Shown here: one piece after another, positions 15,799-22,865 of the stretch
Numbering within the stretch: the stretch's first letter is position 1
Layout of the letters: every line of letters begins with the position of its first letter
NCBI GenBank assembly: GCA_964615765.1
Contig: CAZTQN010000004.1
Location: 1 to 64,000 of the forward strand
Source: CAZTQN01 sp964615765
Lineage (GTDB): Bacteria > Planctomycetota > Phycisphaerae > Phycisphaerales > UBA1924
Length of the DNA stretch: 64,000 bases
Direction: 5' to 3'
The notes under the pieces: model-generated
The model's database searches: none
What the model was told of the DNA's origin: nothing
What the model saw: the letters and a program-made list of their open reading frames with translations, nothing else
Position numbers and translations under genes: made by a program

Positions 15799-16167
15799 TC
15801 AACCCTCAATGAACGGTTTCACGCTGATGCCCGTGAGCACCAGCCCGCGGGAGGTGACGCGGGCACGCGCCCGCGACTCGAATCGGTGGATGTAGTTGCC
15901 GCCTTGCGTGTGGCGGTATTCGATGGAACGCGGCCGATCCAGCCCGCTGGCGGCGCTGGCGTCGGTTTCGATGAGGATCGCCGTGCCCGTCGCGTTGACG
16001 CGGAGCGGTGCGGGAGCGCCGAGCCGGCGAACCGTCGAGCCGCGGGCAAGGTCGATGTGCCGAAGGGTCCCGATGACCGGGCCCCACGGGCATTCTGACC
16101 GCCGCGGCCGGCAACGGGTGTTGCGAGCCTTGGCGGCGGGCTTCGACTTGGCGCGGCGAGACTTCAC
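15799..16167 (-). CDS. small hypothetical protein of the element
   Basis: This is a 122-aa protein with a basic N-terminus (KSRRAKSKPAAKARNTRCR) followed by a strand-rich body (TAILIETDASAASGL, YRHTQGGNYIHRFESRARA, VTSRGLVLTGISVKPF). The GTG at 16167 overlaps the stop of the upstream gene (GTGA) and has a G-rich Shine-Dalgarno (AAGGGGGG). Palindrome copy 16111-16124 is the only coding copy read in a different frame (RNTRCR). The stop is 3 nt before the downstream ATG, so the genes are closely coupled. The function is unknown; it is perhaps a minor structural protein. Confidence 0.55.
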   Translation of the reverse strand: MKSRRAKSKPAAKARNTRCRPRRSECPWGPVIGTLRHIDLARGSTVRRLGAPAPLRVNATGTAILIETDASAASGLDRPRSIEYRHTQGGNYIHRFESRARARVTSRGLVLTGISVKPFIEG

Positions 16168-16802
16168 CGGCCCCCCTTGCTGGCGTACGCGACGCCGACA
16201 GCGCCGGCGACGACGAGAGCGCCCAGGCCGGCGACCAGCCAGGGCGAGACACCAGAGCCGCCATCTTGCGGGAACAGGCCCGGCACCAGGTCGGGCCGGC
16301 CCGCCGCGATCAGGTCGCGGCGCGCGTTCTCGATCGCGTCCCATTGCCGGCCGATGTTGAGCGCGTTCTCGCCGAACTGGCGCAGCTGCGAAACGCCGAT
16401 GTACGCAAGCACGATCGGGATCGCCGCGCCGACGATCGCGACAATCACCAGAGGCGCGATCGGGAGTCCGAGCGTGCGCACTTCGTCGCCCGCTATCGTG
16501 ATCGCGTGCCCGTCGTTCTTGGCGTCCTCTGCCGCGGCCCGCAACTGGCGGTCGATCGTCAACAGAGAACCGCGCAGGTCGGCGACCATGCCGCGGAGCC
16601 GAATCACGGCCGGGTCACGCGGCGCACGTTCCACCATCGCCTGGACGGCGCTCTCGGTGTCGTTGAGGCGACGCGCCTGCCCGGGGAGCGATGCTACGAA
16701 GCTCTCCAACTGCCGCCGCGTCGCCGCCGGCACCAGCTGGTATTGCGCCGCGCGAAGCCCGCGGCCCGCCCAATCGTCGAGAGTCGGAGACTGCACGATC
16801 AT
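16164..16802 (-). CDS. membrane protein with two TM segments and basic GGR C-terminus
   Basis: This is a 212-aa protein. Residues ~28-110 are helical and charged, possibly coiled coil (TRRQLESFVASLPGQARRL, RLRGMVADLRGSLLTIDRQL). TM segments are ~115-137 (IAPLVIVAIVGAAIPIVLAY) and ~186-206 (SPWLVAGLGALVVAGAVGVA), ending ASKGGR. The ATG overlaps the stop of the upstream gene (ATGA) and the stop overlaps the next GTG, so it belongs to a tightly coupled cluster of membrane proteins. It is probably a phage membrane or virion protein. Confidence 0.65.
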   Translation of the reverse strand: MIVQSPTLDDWAGRGLRAAQYQLVPAATRRQLESFVASLPGQARRLNDTESAVQAMVERAPRDPAVIRLRGMVADLRGSLLTIDRQLRAAAEDAKNDGHAITIAGDEVRTLGLPIAPLVIVAIVGAAIPIVLAYIGVSQLRQFGENALNIGRQWDAIENARRDLIAAGRPDLVPGLFPQDGGSGVSPWLVAGLGALVVAGAVGVAYASKGGR

Positions 16803-18076
16803 CGGCGGCCGCCTTTCTTGCCCCCGGCGAAGACCAGGAGCCCGACCAGGCCGACGGCCGCGACGCCGCCCACGATGAGCGCCGTACGGCCCTTCGCCGG
16901 GGCGTCCGTGCCCGCGGCGGGGGTGCCGGGCGTCGTCGGCGTCAAGTTCGCCGGCGGCGTGCTGGTGTCGGGCAGAGCCGCGTCGGGGTCGGTGAGCTCA
17001 ATCCCCGCGTTCTCCGCGGCCCGCACCGCGTTATCGCATGCGTTGGGCGCGTCGATCTCGCCGCGTGCGTGCTTCAGGCAGCGCCCGCGGAAGTAGAAGA
17101 ACCGCTCTCGCGGCGTCATGTTCGCCGGGTTGGAGCGATCGACGGGGGCGACGGCCGCCCCGGCCGCGGGATCGGTGGGCAGCGCCGGGAGCGGTTGCGG
17201 CCGCGGCGGTTCGCCGGGCGTCGGCGCTGGAGCCGGCGCGGCGTCTTCAATGTCCGGCGTGATCGGTATGCCCGCGTTCCCCGCGGCACGCCGCGCGTTC
17301 GCGCAGGCGTTCGGGTAGCTGGCGCGGCCCGCCTTGTGTTCGATGCACCGGGCCCGGAAGTCGCGGTAGCGGGCCGCGGCGACGTCGGGATCGACGCGGC
17401 CGGGAGCCGGCGGCGAGCTCGCAACAGGTGTTGCCGGCTGTCCAGGCGTCGGGGCGATCGCGGCGGTAGCGGCCGGGTCCGGGGCGTTGGGCGCGTTCGC
17501 CGGCGATGAGGGGGGGGCCGGCGGCGGCGTCACGGCCGCCGCCGGCCCAATCGCGGGGGTGTTCTGCGGGGCCGCCGGCGAGCTCGCCGGCGTGGTCGGT
17601 GCGGGAGCCGCGGCGGGCGTCGGGGCCACGGCCGCGGACGCGGACGGGTCGGCCAGGTCGGCGGGGAGCGGGAGCCCGGCGTTTCCGTAGGCGCGGCGAG
17701 CGTTGGCGCAGGCGTCGGGGGCGGCGATTTGCCCGGCCCGATGCCGCTGGCAGCGCCGATGGAAGTAATCCGCACGCTGCGCCGGCGTCTCGCCCGGGCC
17801 GCTGGCCGCCGCGGGCGCCGCGGGAGGCGTCGGGGCCGCCGCGGGCCCGTCCGTCGCGATATCGGCCGGGATCGGCATCCCGGCGTTTTGAAGAGCTCGC
17901 CGAGCGTTCGCGCAGGCGTTGGGCAGATTGACCCGGCCCGCCTTGTGATCGCGGCACCGCGGCACGAAATACGCCGCCCGCTGGGCGGGCGTGTTGCCGG
18001 CCGGGTCGTTGCCGAGCCCCGCGAGGCCCATCCCGACGCCGGCGATCATGGCGAGGTTTGTCGCGTTGAGGATCAT
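16799..18076 (-). CDS. four-repeat cysteine-module protein with C-terminal TM
   Basis: This is a 425-aa protein. Four modules with C-x2-H-x10-C are at C41/C55, C109/C123, C244/C258 and C333/C347. Each has the form YF-x3-RC-x2-H(K/R)-x(A/R)G, then P(N/D)AC-x-NA-x-RA and NAG. Pro/Ala-rich linkers separate them. The N-terminus (~8-22) is mildly hydrophobic; a C-terminal TM at ~398-417 (ALIVGGVAAVGLVGLLVFA) is followed by GGKKGGRR. The paired Cys could form one disulfide per module. An elongated, membrane-anchored virion or host-contact protein is my best guess. It is coupled by ATGA on both sides. Palindrome copy 17421 lies in the second linker. Confidence 0.7.
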   Translation of the reverse strand: MILNATNLAMIAGVGMGLAGLGNDPAGNTPAQRAAYFVPRCRDHKAGRVNLPNACANARRALQNAGMPIPADIATDGPAAAPTPPAAPAAASGPGETPAQRADYFHRRCQRHRAGQIAAPDACANARRAYGNAGLPLPADLADPSASAAVAPTPAAAPAPTTPASSPAAPQNTPAIGPAAAVTPPPAPPSSPANAPNAPDPAATAAIAPTPGQPATPVASSPPAPGRVDPDVAAARYRDFRARCIEHKAGRASYPNACANARRAAGNAGIPITPDIEDAAPAPAPTPGEPPRPQPLPALPTDPAAGAAVAPVDRSNPANMTPRERFFYFRGRCLKHARGEIDAPNACDNAVRAAENAGIELTDPDAALPDTSTPPANLTPTTPGTPAAGTDAPAKGRTALIVGGVAAVGLVGLLVFAGGKKGGRR

Positions 18077-18678
18077 CGACGCCGGCCCCCATTCATCGCG
18101 TAGAGCAGCACGCCGAGCCCGAGCACGCCGACGCCTCCAACGACGCCGATGCGGACCAGGTTGTCACGCTCGCGCTGCGCCGCGGCTTCAGCCGCCGCGA
18201 TCTTCGCGGCTTGCTCCGCCTGAATGCGCGTGTTGCTGGTGTCGAGCGCCGCGCGGTTCGTCGCGGTGATGGCGTCAACGATCGAGCGCGTCGACGCGGC
18301 CCAATCGAACGCAAACCCGCTGCCGCCGCCAGTCTGGCCGGCCGGCAGCTGGAGCTGCGCCGTCTGGTTGCCGCCGCCGCCGCCCTGGTTGGGGTTGATG
18401 AGGCTGTTCACTAGGCCGCCGACAACGGGAATCGATGAGGTGATCGCGCCGGTGACGTTGGAGAGTTTCGTCCCCGTCACTTTCTTGAACGCATCCGACA
18501 ACCAGCTGCCCATGCCGGGGCATCCGGCGCATCCGAGCCCTTCAACGCCGGCCGCCTTCTTCGAGCACATGCACGGCCGGCGGCCGCCGCTGGCGACGTT
18601 GGCACGCATGAGCTCCACGCGGCGAGCGGGCGAGACGCGGCGGGCGACAGGCGCGGGCTGGATGGCGGCGAGCAGCAT
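18073..18678 (-). CDS. membrane protein with Cys cluster and C-terminal TM
   Basis: This is a 201-aa protein. Four Cys at 36, 38, 50 and 53 (PCMC ... GCAGC) may bind metal. The middle is Gly/Gln-rich with an amphipathic helix (MGSWLSDAFKKVTGTKLSNV), then a helical Ala/Glu segment (RIQAEQAAKIAAAEAAAQRE). A terminal TM ~176-195 is followed by NGGRRR. The basic (K/N)GGR-type end after a last TM is shared with the next two proteins of the cluster. The ATG at 18678 has GAAGGGA. It is translationally coupled to both neighbours. Confidence 0.65.
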   Translation of the reverse strand: MLLAAIQPAPVARRVSPARRVELMRANVASGGRRPCMCSKKAAGVEGLGCAGCPGMGSWLSDAFKKVTGTKLSNVTGAITSSIPVVGGLVNSLINPNQGGGGGNQTAQLQLPAGQTGGGSGFAFDWAASTRSIVDAITATNRAALDTSNTRIQAEQAAKIAAAEAAAQRERDNLVRIGVVGGVGVLGLGVLLYAMNGGRRR

Positions 18679-18681
18679 GAT

Positions 18682-19017
18682 TCAATCCCTTCGTGCCGGG
18701 GCCCGTTGTTCGATCAACACGCGGAGGCGGTGAACGTCTTCGGTGAGCTCTTTGACCGCCTTCTCCATCTTCGCCGCGTGTTCCGTCAGCCCTTTCACGC
18801 GCTCCGTGATGACGGCCCGGAACACCAGCAACCCGATACCCGTGACGACGATTTGAAGACCGATCGTTACGACCAGGCCGGCAACCGCGATCCAGGCGTC
18901 AACCGTCACGGGCCGGCTCTCCGGGCGTGCGAGCTCCAGCACGATCGGGGCCCGCCGCGGCTCCGGCTCCGGCGTTGGCAACAGGTGTTGCGAGCCGGGC
19001 GGCGTCGCGTTGCCCAT
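18682..19017 (-). CDS. TM plus coiled-coil protein of the element
   Basis: This is a 111-aa protein with one TM segment ~41-68 (AWIAVAGLVVTIGLQIVVTG) and a charged coiled-coil-like tail ~72-106 (HAAKMEKAVKELTEDVHRLR). I chose the ATG at 19017 because the frame upstream of it is covered by the lipoprotein-like gene; the two then overlap by 119 nt in different frames. The topology recalls phage spanins or holins (N-out TM plus coiled coil), especially as a lipoprotein-like gene overlaps it, but no motif proves this. Confidence 0.55.
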   Translation of the reverse strand: MGNATPPGSQHLLPTPEPEPRRAPIVLELARPESRPVTVDAWIAVAGLVVTIGLQIVVTGIGLLVFRAVITERVKGLTEHAAKMEKAVKELTEDVHRLRVLIEQRAPARRD

Positions 19018-19444
19018 CGTCGTACGCACGATCGAGCTCGCGTTGCCAGGCGTCGCGCTCATCCCAACCGGCATCGAGCCCGGCGGTTCGGGCGGTTTCG
19101 ACACGGGCATCCGCGCGGGCGTCACGCTGGCGCTTGACGACGATCCCGCCGCCGATCGCGGCGAGAGCAAAGCCGATGACGTTGCCGACGGTCGCGCCGA
19201 TGCCGGCTCCGCCTTGGCCGAAGAGCCCGCCGATGAGCTCGCCGGTGGCAGAGCCGGAAGCGGCTCCGCGGTCAAGCTCTTCGGGGGTGGCGTTGGTTTG
19301 AAAGCCCACGACGGTGGCGCCGTCCGCCCCCTTCCCGGTGGCGCACCCGGGCATGAGCAGGGAAGCGGCGGCGATCATCGCAACGCCGGCGATGAGGATC
19401 AGCGGGCCGGCGAACCGCGTGAGTGTCGAGCGGGTGCGGGTCAT
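18899..19444 (-). CDS. lipoprotein-like membrane protein of the element
   Basis: This is a 181-aa protein. N-terminal signal: MTRTRSTLTRF, hydrophobic GPLILIAGVAMIAAASL, lipobox-like LMPGC with Cys34. A Gly-zipper hydrophobic stretch follows at ~65-100 (GELIGGLFGQGGAGIGATVG, IGFALAAIGGGIVV), then a charged helix (RELDRAYDDGQRDAARL) and a disordered tail. Gly-zipper lipoproteins insert in membranes; in a phage it could be a virion membrane protein or, with the overlapping TM/coiled-coil gene, part of a two-component spanin. Palindrome copy 18978 encodes ATPVA in this frame. Confidence 0.55.
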   Translation of the reverse strand: MTRTRSTLTRFAGPLILIAGVAMIAAASLLMPGCATGKGADGATVVGFQTNATPEELDRGAASGSATGELIGGLFGQGGAGIGATVGNVIGFALAAIGGGIVVKRQRDARADARVETARTAGLDAGWDERDAWQRELDRAYDDGQRDAARLATPVANAGAGAAAGPDRAGARTPGEPARDG

Positions 19445-19489
19445 GCCCGAAGCGTGACGGCCGCCGGGCCGCCGGGCGAGCGAACTACG

Positions 19490-19750
19490 TCACGGGTGAC
19501 GTAGGTTGACGACGATGTAGCGCCCGCGACGGCCGCCCCGCACGATCGCCCCCGCCTTTTCGAGCTTCCGCATGCCGCGTTCGAGGGTGCGCCGGGACAC
19601 TCTCGCCGCGGCGGCCGCGGCGTCGATTTTCACCACGCCGTCAGCGCCGATGGTGGAGCCCACGCCGAAGAGCACGTCGAGCGTTGAGCCGCGGAGCCGG
19701 CCGGACCGGACCCATCGGATGCCCCACGCGGTCGGTTCTACGCCCACCAT
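19490..19750 (-). CDS. small winged-helix protein of the element
   Basis: This is an 86-aa protein. Residues ~40-84 form a helix-turn-helix and wing: KIDAAAAAARVSRRTLERGM, RKLEKAGAIVRGG and RRGRYIVVNLRHP. It starts inside the end of the transglutaminase-like gene (13-nt overlap) with AAGGGAG upstream, so it is co-expressed with it. It could be a transcription regulator of the structural cluster or the binder of the dispersed palindromes. Confidence 0.65.
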   Translation of the reverse strand: MVGVEPTAWGIRWVRSGRLRGSTLDVLFGVGSTIGADGVVKIDAAAAAARVSRRTLERGMRKLEKAGAIVRGGRRGRYIVVNLRHP

Positions 19751-20313
19751 GCGCGCTCCCTTGCTCCAGGCGTTGCCGTGCCCATCGGAATCCGTTCCTG
19801 CGGGTCCATCGGCACCAGGCGCGGCGATCCGTTCAATGGGACAAGCGCTCCGAAGTGAACGTGTGTAAACGGGCCGGCGGCGTCGCGGCCCACGACGCGG
19901 AGAAACGGCCGGTATCCCATCGCGCGGATGACCGACGCGCCGAGCATGGCCACGTCGTCACAATCGCATGCGGTGCGCCCGTTCACGGTGATCTCATGGA
20001 TCAGCTGCGTCGGATGGCGGAGCACTTCCTCACCGAGTGTGTCGCGCTTGAAGTTCACGACGTCGCGAATCCAGGCGTCCAGGCCGGCGAGCTGCGCGAG
20101 CGGGGCGCGGTTCGGAGCGTTCGCAACAAGTGTTGCCGCGACTTGTTGCACCGACGGCTTCCACGCCGCATCGTCGATGATGGCTTTCATCGCCGCGATA
20201 GTGCGGGCTACCGACTCATCGCCGACGCCGATCGGGATGCGCAGGACGCGCCCGTAGAGCTGGCCCGCGGCGTCACTGGTCAGCTGGCGCTGAATGTTCT
20301 TCGACACGCTCAT
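19738..20313 (-). CDS. transglutaminase-like cysteine-protease-fold protein
   Basis: This is a 191-aa protein. The catalytic triad pattern of the transglutaminase-like superfamily is visible: Cys in NGRTACDCDDVAMLGASVIR (compare GDCDD), His in FTHVHFGALV and Asp in RLVPMDPQE. N-terminal ~100 residues are helical (VARTIAAMKAIIDDAAWKPS). Such domains act as proteases, amidases or cross-linking enzymes; in small phages they could process virion proteins or cut peptidoglycan. The start at 20313 has GGAGAGGA. The gene overlaps the small two-TM gene upstream by 41 nt. Palindrome copy 20123 encodes ATLVA. Confidence 0.75.
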   Translation of the reverse strand: MSVSKNIQRQLTSDAAGQLYGRVLRIPIGVGDESVARTIAAMKAIIDDAAWKPSVQQVAATLVANAPNRAPLAQLAGLDAWIRDVVNFKRDTLGEEVLRHPTQLIHEITVNGRTACDCDDVAMLGASVIRAMGYRPFLRVVGRDAAGPFTHVHFGALVPLNGSPRLVPMDPQERIPMGTATPGARERAWWA

Positions 20314-20455
20314 ATCGGTCCTCTCCGAGTTCCCAGGTGAACACGACGAGCCCGCCCGCGATGACCAGCTGGAGAACCGTCTCCGGGGCCAGTCCCGCCG
20401 CCAGGATCAGCACTCCGTACGCCGCGAGCCAGGTGATTTGTTTGAATGTTCTCAT
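20273..20455 (-). CDS. small two-TM protein, holin-like
   Basis: This 60-aa protein has hydrophobic segments ~8-22 (TWLAAYGVLILAAG) and ~26-42 (VLQLVIAGGLVVFTW) with a charged C-terminus (ELGEDRYERVEEH). Size, two TM helices and a place directly before an enzyme gene (transglutaminase-like) recall a class II holin. No Shine-Dalgarno is visible. Confidence 0.5.
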   Translation of the reverse strand: MRTFKQITWLAAYGVLILAAGLAPETVLQLVIAGGLVVFTWELGEDRYERVEEHSAPADQ

Positions 20456-20537
20456 TTTCGACCAGGAGGCCCGCGGCCCGGCTTAGTCTCCCCGCCGGGT
20501 CCGCGGGCACATGGGGTATCACCAGAGGTTCATGCGT

Positions 20538-21089
20538 TCACTGGACGCGGGTGGGGAAGATGTCGCGGAAGTTGTGTTGGCGCGGCTCATCGACGGATCC
20601 GGCGGCGGGGCCGCCGCCTTCGACTTCGACGCCTTCGCGGGGTTGGGCTTGGGCTTGGGTGTCGCCGGCGACGTCGCCGGCTTCGTGCTTGTCGAGCTCA
20701 TCGGGAGACTCCACGCCCGCGGGTGTGCGTTGCCGTCGCGCCGCGCGGGCGGCGTCGCGCTCGGTCTGTGTGTTGACTTGCTCGAGCGCCCAGCGGATCG
20801 CCGCGTGCGCGTCGCGGCGATCTCGAGCGCCGAGCCGGCGTACGCCGGGATGCTTCGGGTCGAGCGCTTCGTACAGGTGGTCTTCTCCCCAGTAGCGGAG
20901 CAGCTGGCCAAGGCCGCGGCGAACGCGGGCGGTGAGACGCGGACGCGGCGGATTCGCCGGGGCGTCGTCGTCCCATCCGTCCACGGGCTCCAGGCCGGCG
21001 GCTTCGAGCGCCGCGCGGCCGCCGAGCTCGGCGTCCGTCAAGCGGCCCGGTTCGCGATCGTTGAGGATTGGGCGGTCGTTTGTGCTCAC
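20538..21089 (-). CDS. hypothetical protein of the element
   Basis: This is a 183-aa hydrophilic protein. Residues ~60-120 are helical (RLTARVRRGLGQLLRYWGED, DRRDAHAAIRWALEQV); the C-terminal ~60 residues are low-complexity and acidic (VAGDTQAQAQPREGVEVEGG). The GTG at 21089 overlaps the upstream stop (GTGA), which sets the start and indicates coupling to the 448-aa gene. No family is recognised; it is a soluble protein of the early half of the gene string. Confidence 0.55.
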   Translation of the reverse strand: MSTNDRPILNDREPGRLTDAELGGRAALEAAGLEPVDGWDDDAPANPPRPRLTARVRRGLGQLLRYWGEDHLYEALDPKHPGVRRLGARDRRDAHAAIRWALEQVNTQTERDAARAARRQRTPAGVESPDELDKHEAGDVAGDTQAQAQPREGVEVEGGGPAAGSVDEPRQHNFRDIFPTRVQ

Positions 21090-22432
21090 GCGGCCCCCTT
21101 CGCAACACCCGTTGCCGGCTTGGCGTCGTCGTCCTGGTCGTCCTGGTCGTCCGCGCCGTCCTGGTCCGCGTCGCCGGCGTACTCCGCCGCGGCCGCGTCC
21201 GCGATGCTCTCTTCGACCAGGCTCCGGATTGAGCCCTCCAGCATCACGATCCACGTTGACGCCGGCTTGAGCGCCGGCTCCGCGGCGAGGATCGCCGCGG
21301 CGATTCGTCCATCCGGGATCGTCGGCAGCAGCGCCGCCAGGTCGGCGACGGGTGCGGCGTCGAGGATGCCGCGGGCCGCGTCCGATGCCCGGAGCTTCGG
21401 GTCTTCGGTGAGCGCCTGGCGCAGCATGCTCGCGACCAGCGGGATTTGCCCGGCGATCGCCGGCGGGAGCTCCGCGCCGGGCTTTGCCGCGGGCGCGGCG
21501 TTGCCCGTCGCCGCGGCCGCCGGCGTGCCGGCCGCCACCTGAGGCGCTGCGCCGGCTTCATTGGGAACCGGCCGTCGCTTCTGTTCACCCTCGCCGGCGG
21601 CGAACCGCGCGAGCGCGATCTCCAGGCCCTTGCGGATCAGCGGATCTTCTCGGAGCAACCCCACCAGGGCGTCAATCGTGCCGGACGCGGGCTTCTCGCC
21701 GTCGCCGCCGCCCGTAGCCCCGCGCAGCTTCTCGATTTGCTGCCACGCCTGGAGCCCTTCCTCGAACCCGCTCCGCGGGCCGAAACCGCTCATCATGCCG
21801 GCGAACTTCGGCAAGAGCTCGAACACTTGGGGCCAGGTCGGGGCTTGGATGCCCGGCTGTTGCGTCGCGCCCATCGCGCGGCCCAGCAACGCGACGAGCT
21901 CGGAGTCGGTCATTTCGCCGATGGTGCGCGGCTTGTTGGCGTTCCCGATGGCTTGCGCGAGCCCGGTGATGAGCTCGCGCGTCTGCGCCTGCATCGCCGC
22001 GGCGAGGTCCTGGACGGTCAGCGCGCCGCCCGCCGCTGGCGCCGGCCCCCCACTTCCCCACGCCGGCGGGGTCGCTGCCGCCGGCGTGAGGGGCGTAGGT
22101 GTGGGGGGAGGAGGTGAGAGCCGTTGCCGCGGCGCGCCGTCGATCTCGATCGGCGACACGTGCCCGCGGATGACGTTGCGCGCGACGTCGACCATTTGGG
22201 CGCGGTAGCGGCCGCCGCCGTACTGGCCGGCGATCGCTTCGAGCAGGTCGGGTTCATCGGCGGGGATCCGCCCGAGATACTTTCCGTTCGCATCGGAAGG
22301 GTTCTCGCGGTCCAAGCGGTACACGCGCCAGTAGTCGCCCGCGCCAATCTGGGCGCGGAGTTGATCGATGCGATCGACTTCGGCGGCGGGGTCGGGCCCG
22401 CTGAGCGCCGGTGTTGCTGGAGTCTTTGCCAC
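21086..22432 (-). CDS. large soluble protein of the element, unknown function
   Basis: This is a 448-aa protein. Residues ~20-95 form a compact alpha/beta domain (DYWRVYRLDRENPSDANGKY, AGQYGGGRYRAQMVDVAR, IRGHVSPIEIDG). A Pro/Ala linker follows, then a long helical region (LAAAMQAQTRELITGLAQAI, QVFELLPKFAGMMSGF, GLLREDPLIRKGLEIALARF) and an Asp-rich tail (DQDGADDQDDQDDD). I recall similar GGGRY domains in uncultured tailless-phage contigs, but I cannot name the family. The GTG at 22432 has GAAAGG upstream. Palindrome copy 21102 lies four codons before the stop. There is no Walker A motif. Confidence 0.6.
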   Translation of the reverse strand: MAKTPATPALSGPDPAAEVDRIDQLRAQIGAGDYWRVYRLDRENPSDANGKYLGRIPADEPDLLEAIAGQYGGGRYRAQMVDVARNVIRGHVSPIEIDGAPRQRLSPPPPTPTPLTPAAATPPAWGSGGPAPAAGGALTVQDLAAAMQAQTRELITGLAQAIGNANKPRTIGEMTDSELVALLGRAMGATQQPGIQAPTWPQVFELLPKFAGMMSGFGPRSGFEEGLQAWQQIEKLRGATGGGDGEKPASGTIDALVGLLREDPLIRKGLEIALARFAAGEGEQKRRPVPNEAGAAPQVAAGTPAAAATGNAAPAAKPGAELPPAIAGQIPLVASMLRQALTEDPKLRASDAARGILDAAPVADLAALLPTIPDGRIAAAILAAEPALKPASTWIVMLEGSIRSLVEESIADAAAAEYAGDADQDGADDQDDQDDDAKPATGVAKGAA

Positions 22433-22454
22433 TGTGCGACCTTTCGAGTAAGGG

Positions 22455-22494
22455 GGTGCGGTTGGGTGCGGGGAGGGGTGCGAGTGGGGGTGCG
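22455..22494. repeat. four iteron-like GGTGCG repeats
   Basis: GGTGCG starts at 22455, 22465, 22477 and 22489, spaced 10, 12 and 12 nt (about one helical turn), in the leader of the 448-aa gene. They could be iterons or regulator half-sites. Confidence 0.45.
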
Positions 22495-22498
22495 GTGA

Positions 22499-22518
22499 GC
22501 GCGCGCCGGAGCGCGCGC
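22499..22518. terminator. perfect GC hairpin in the leader of the 448-aa gene
   Basis: GCGCGCGC, loop CGGA, GCGCGCGC. It lies 12 nt after the stop of the 107-aa gene in the direction of transcription; there is no T-run. Confidence 0.4.
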
Positions 22519-22530
22519 CGCACTGCGGAA

Positions 22531-22854
22531 CTAGCCGCGGGCACGCTTCACGGGCCGCCGGCGTTCTGCCGGGTCGAGAGGTTCGACCAGCGGGCTTTCC
22601 GTCTCGGTGTACGAGCTCACGCGGATCGACGTCGCGCCGGCCGGGATGTTGAATCGCTCGGAGGCCAGGCGGAGCGCTTCTCGCTGGCTCCACGCCTGTA
22701 CTGAGCCGAGGTCGTACACCGCCTCTTTGGCACTCGCGAGGTCCGGACGCGCGTATCGGTTGAGAGCGCGCGGAAGCTCGGGAACCTTGGCGAAGGGGAC
22801 CAGCACCGACACGCGGTAAACCGGGGCATCGTCGTAACTCTGCGAATAGCACAT
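22531..22854 (-). CDS. small hypothetical protein of the element
   Basis: This is a 107-aa protein. Two strands (VYRVSVLVPFAKVPELP and ATSIRVSSYTE) flank helices (ASAKEAVYDLGSVQAW, REALRLASERFNI), so a small alpha/beta fold. The C-terminus is basic (RRRPVKRARG). The ATG at 22854 has GAAAGG; an upstream in-frame start is weaker. It follows the split gene by 11 nt. Its place next to the possible initiator suggests an early function (replication or regulation), but no family is recognised. Confidence 0.55.
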   Translation of the reverse strand: MCYSQSYDDAPVYRVSVLVPFAKVPELPRALNRYARPDLASAKEAVYDLGSVQAWSQREALRLASERFNIPAGATSIRVSSYTETESPLVEPLDPAERRRPVKRARG

Positions 22855-22865
22855 GGGGCGACCTT

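Larger units (their letters stand above)
9389..21115. repeat. ten dispersed copies of the palindrome GCAACnrGTGTTGC
   Basis: 14-bp copies start at 9389, 11286, 12221, 12856, 13755, 16111, 17421, 18978, 20123 and 21102; a degenerate half site lies near 22410. All ten have GCAAC and GTTGC arms; the central four bases are ACCC/GGGT (five copies), AGGT (three), TGGT and AAGT. Spacing is 0.6-2.4 kb. Two copies (11286, 13755) are intergenic and eight are in genes. Seven of the eight coding copies are read in the same frame, as Ala-Thr-x-Val-Ala. I saw none in the flanking chromosome. They are candidate binding sites for an element-encoded HTH protein (repressor, partition, condensation or packaging). 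Confidence 0.85.
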
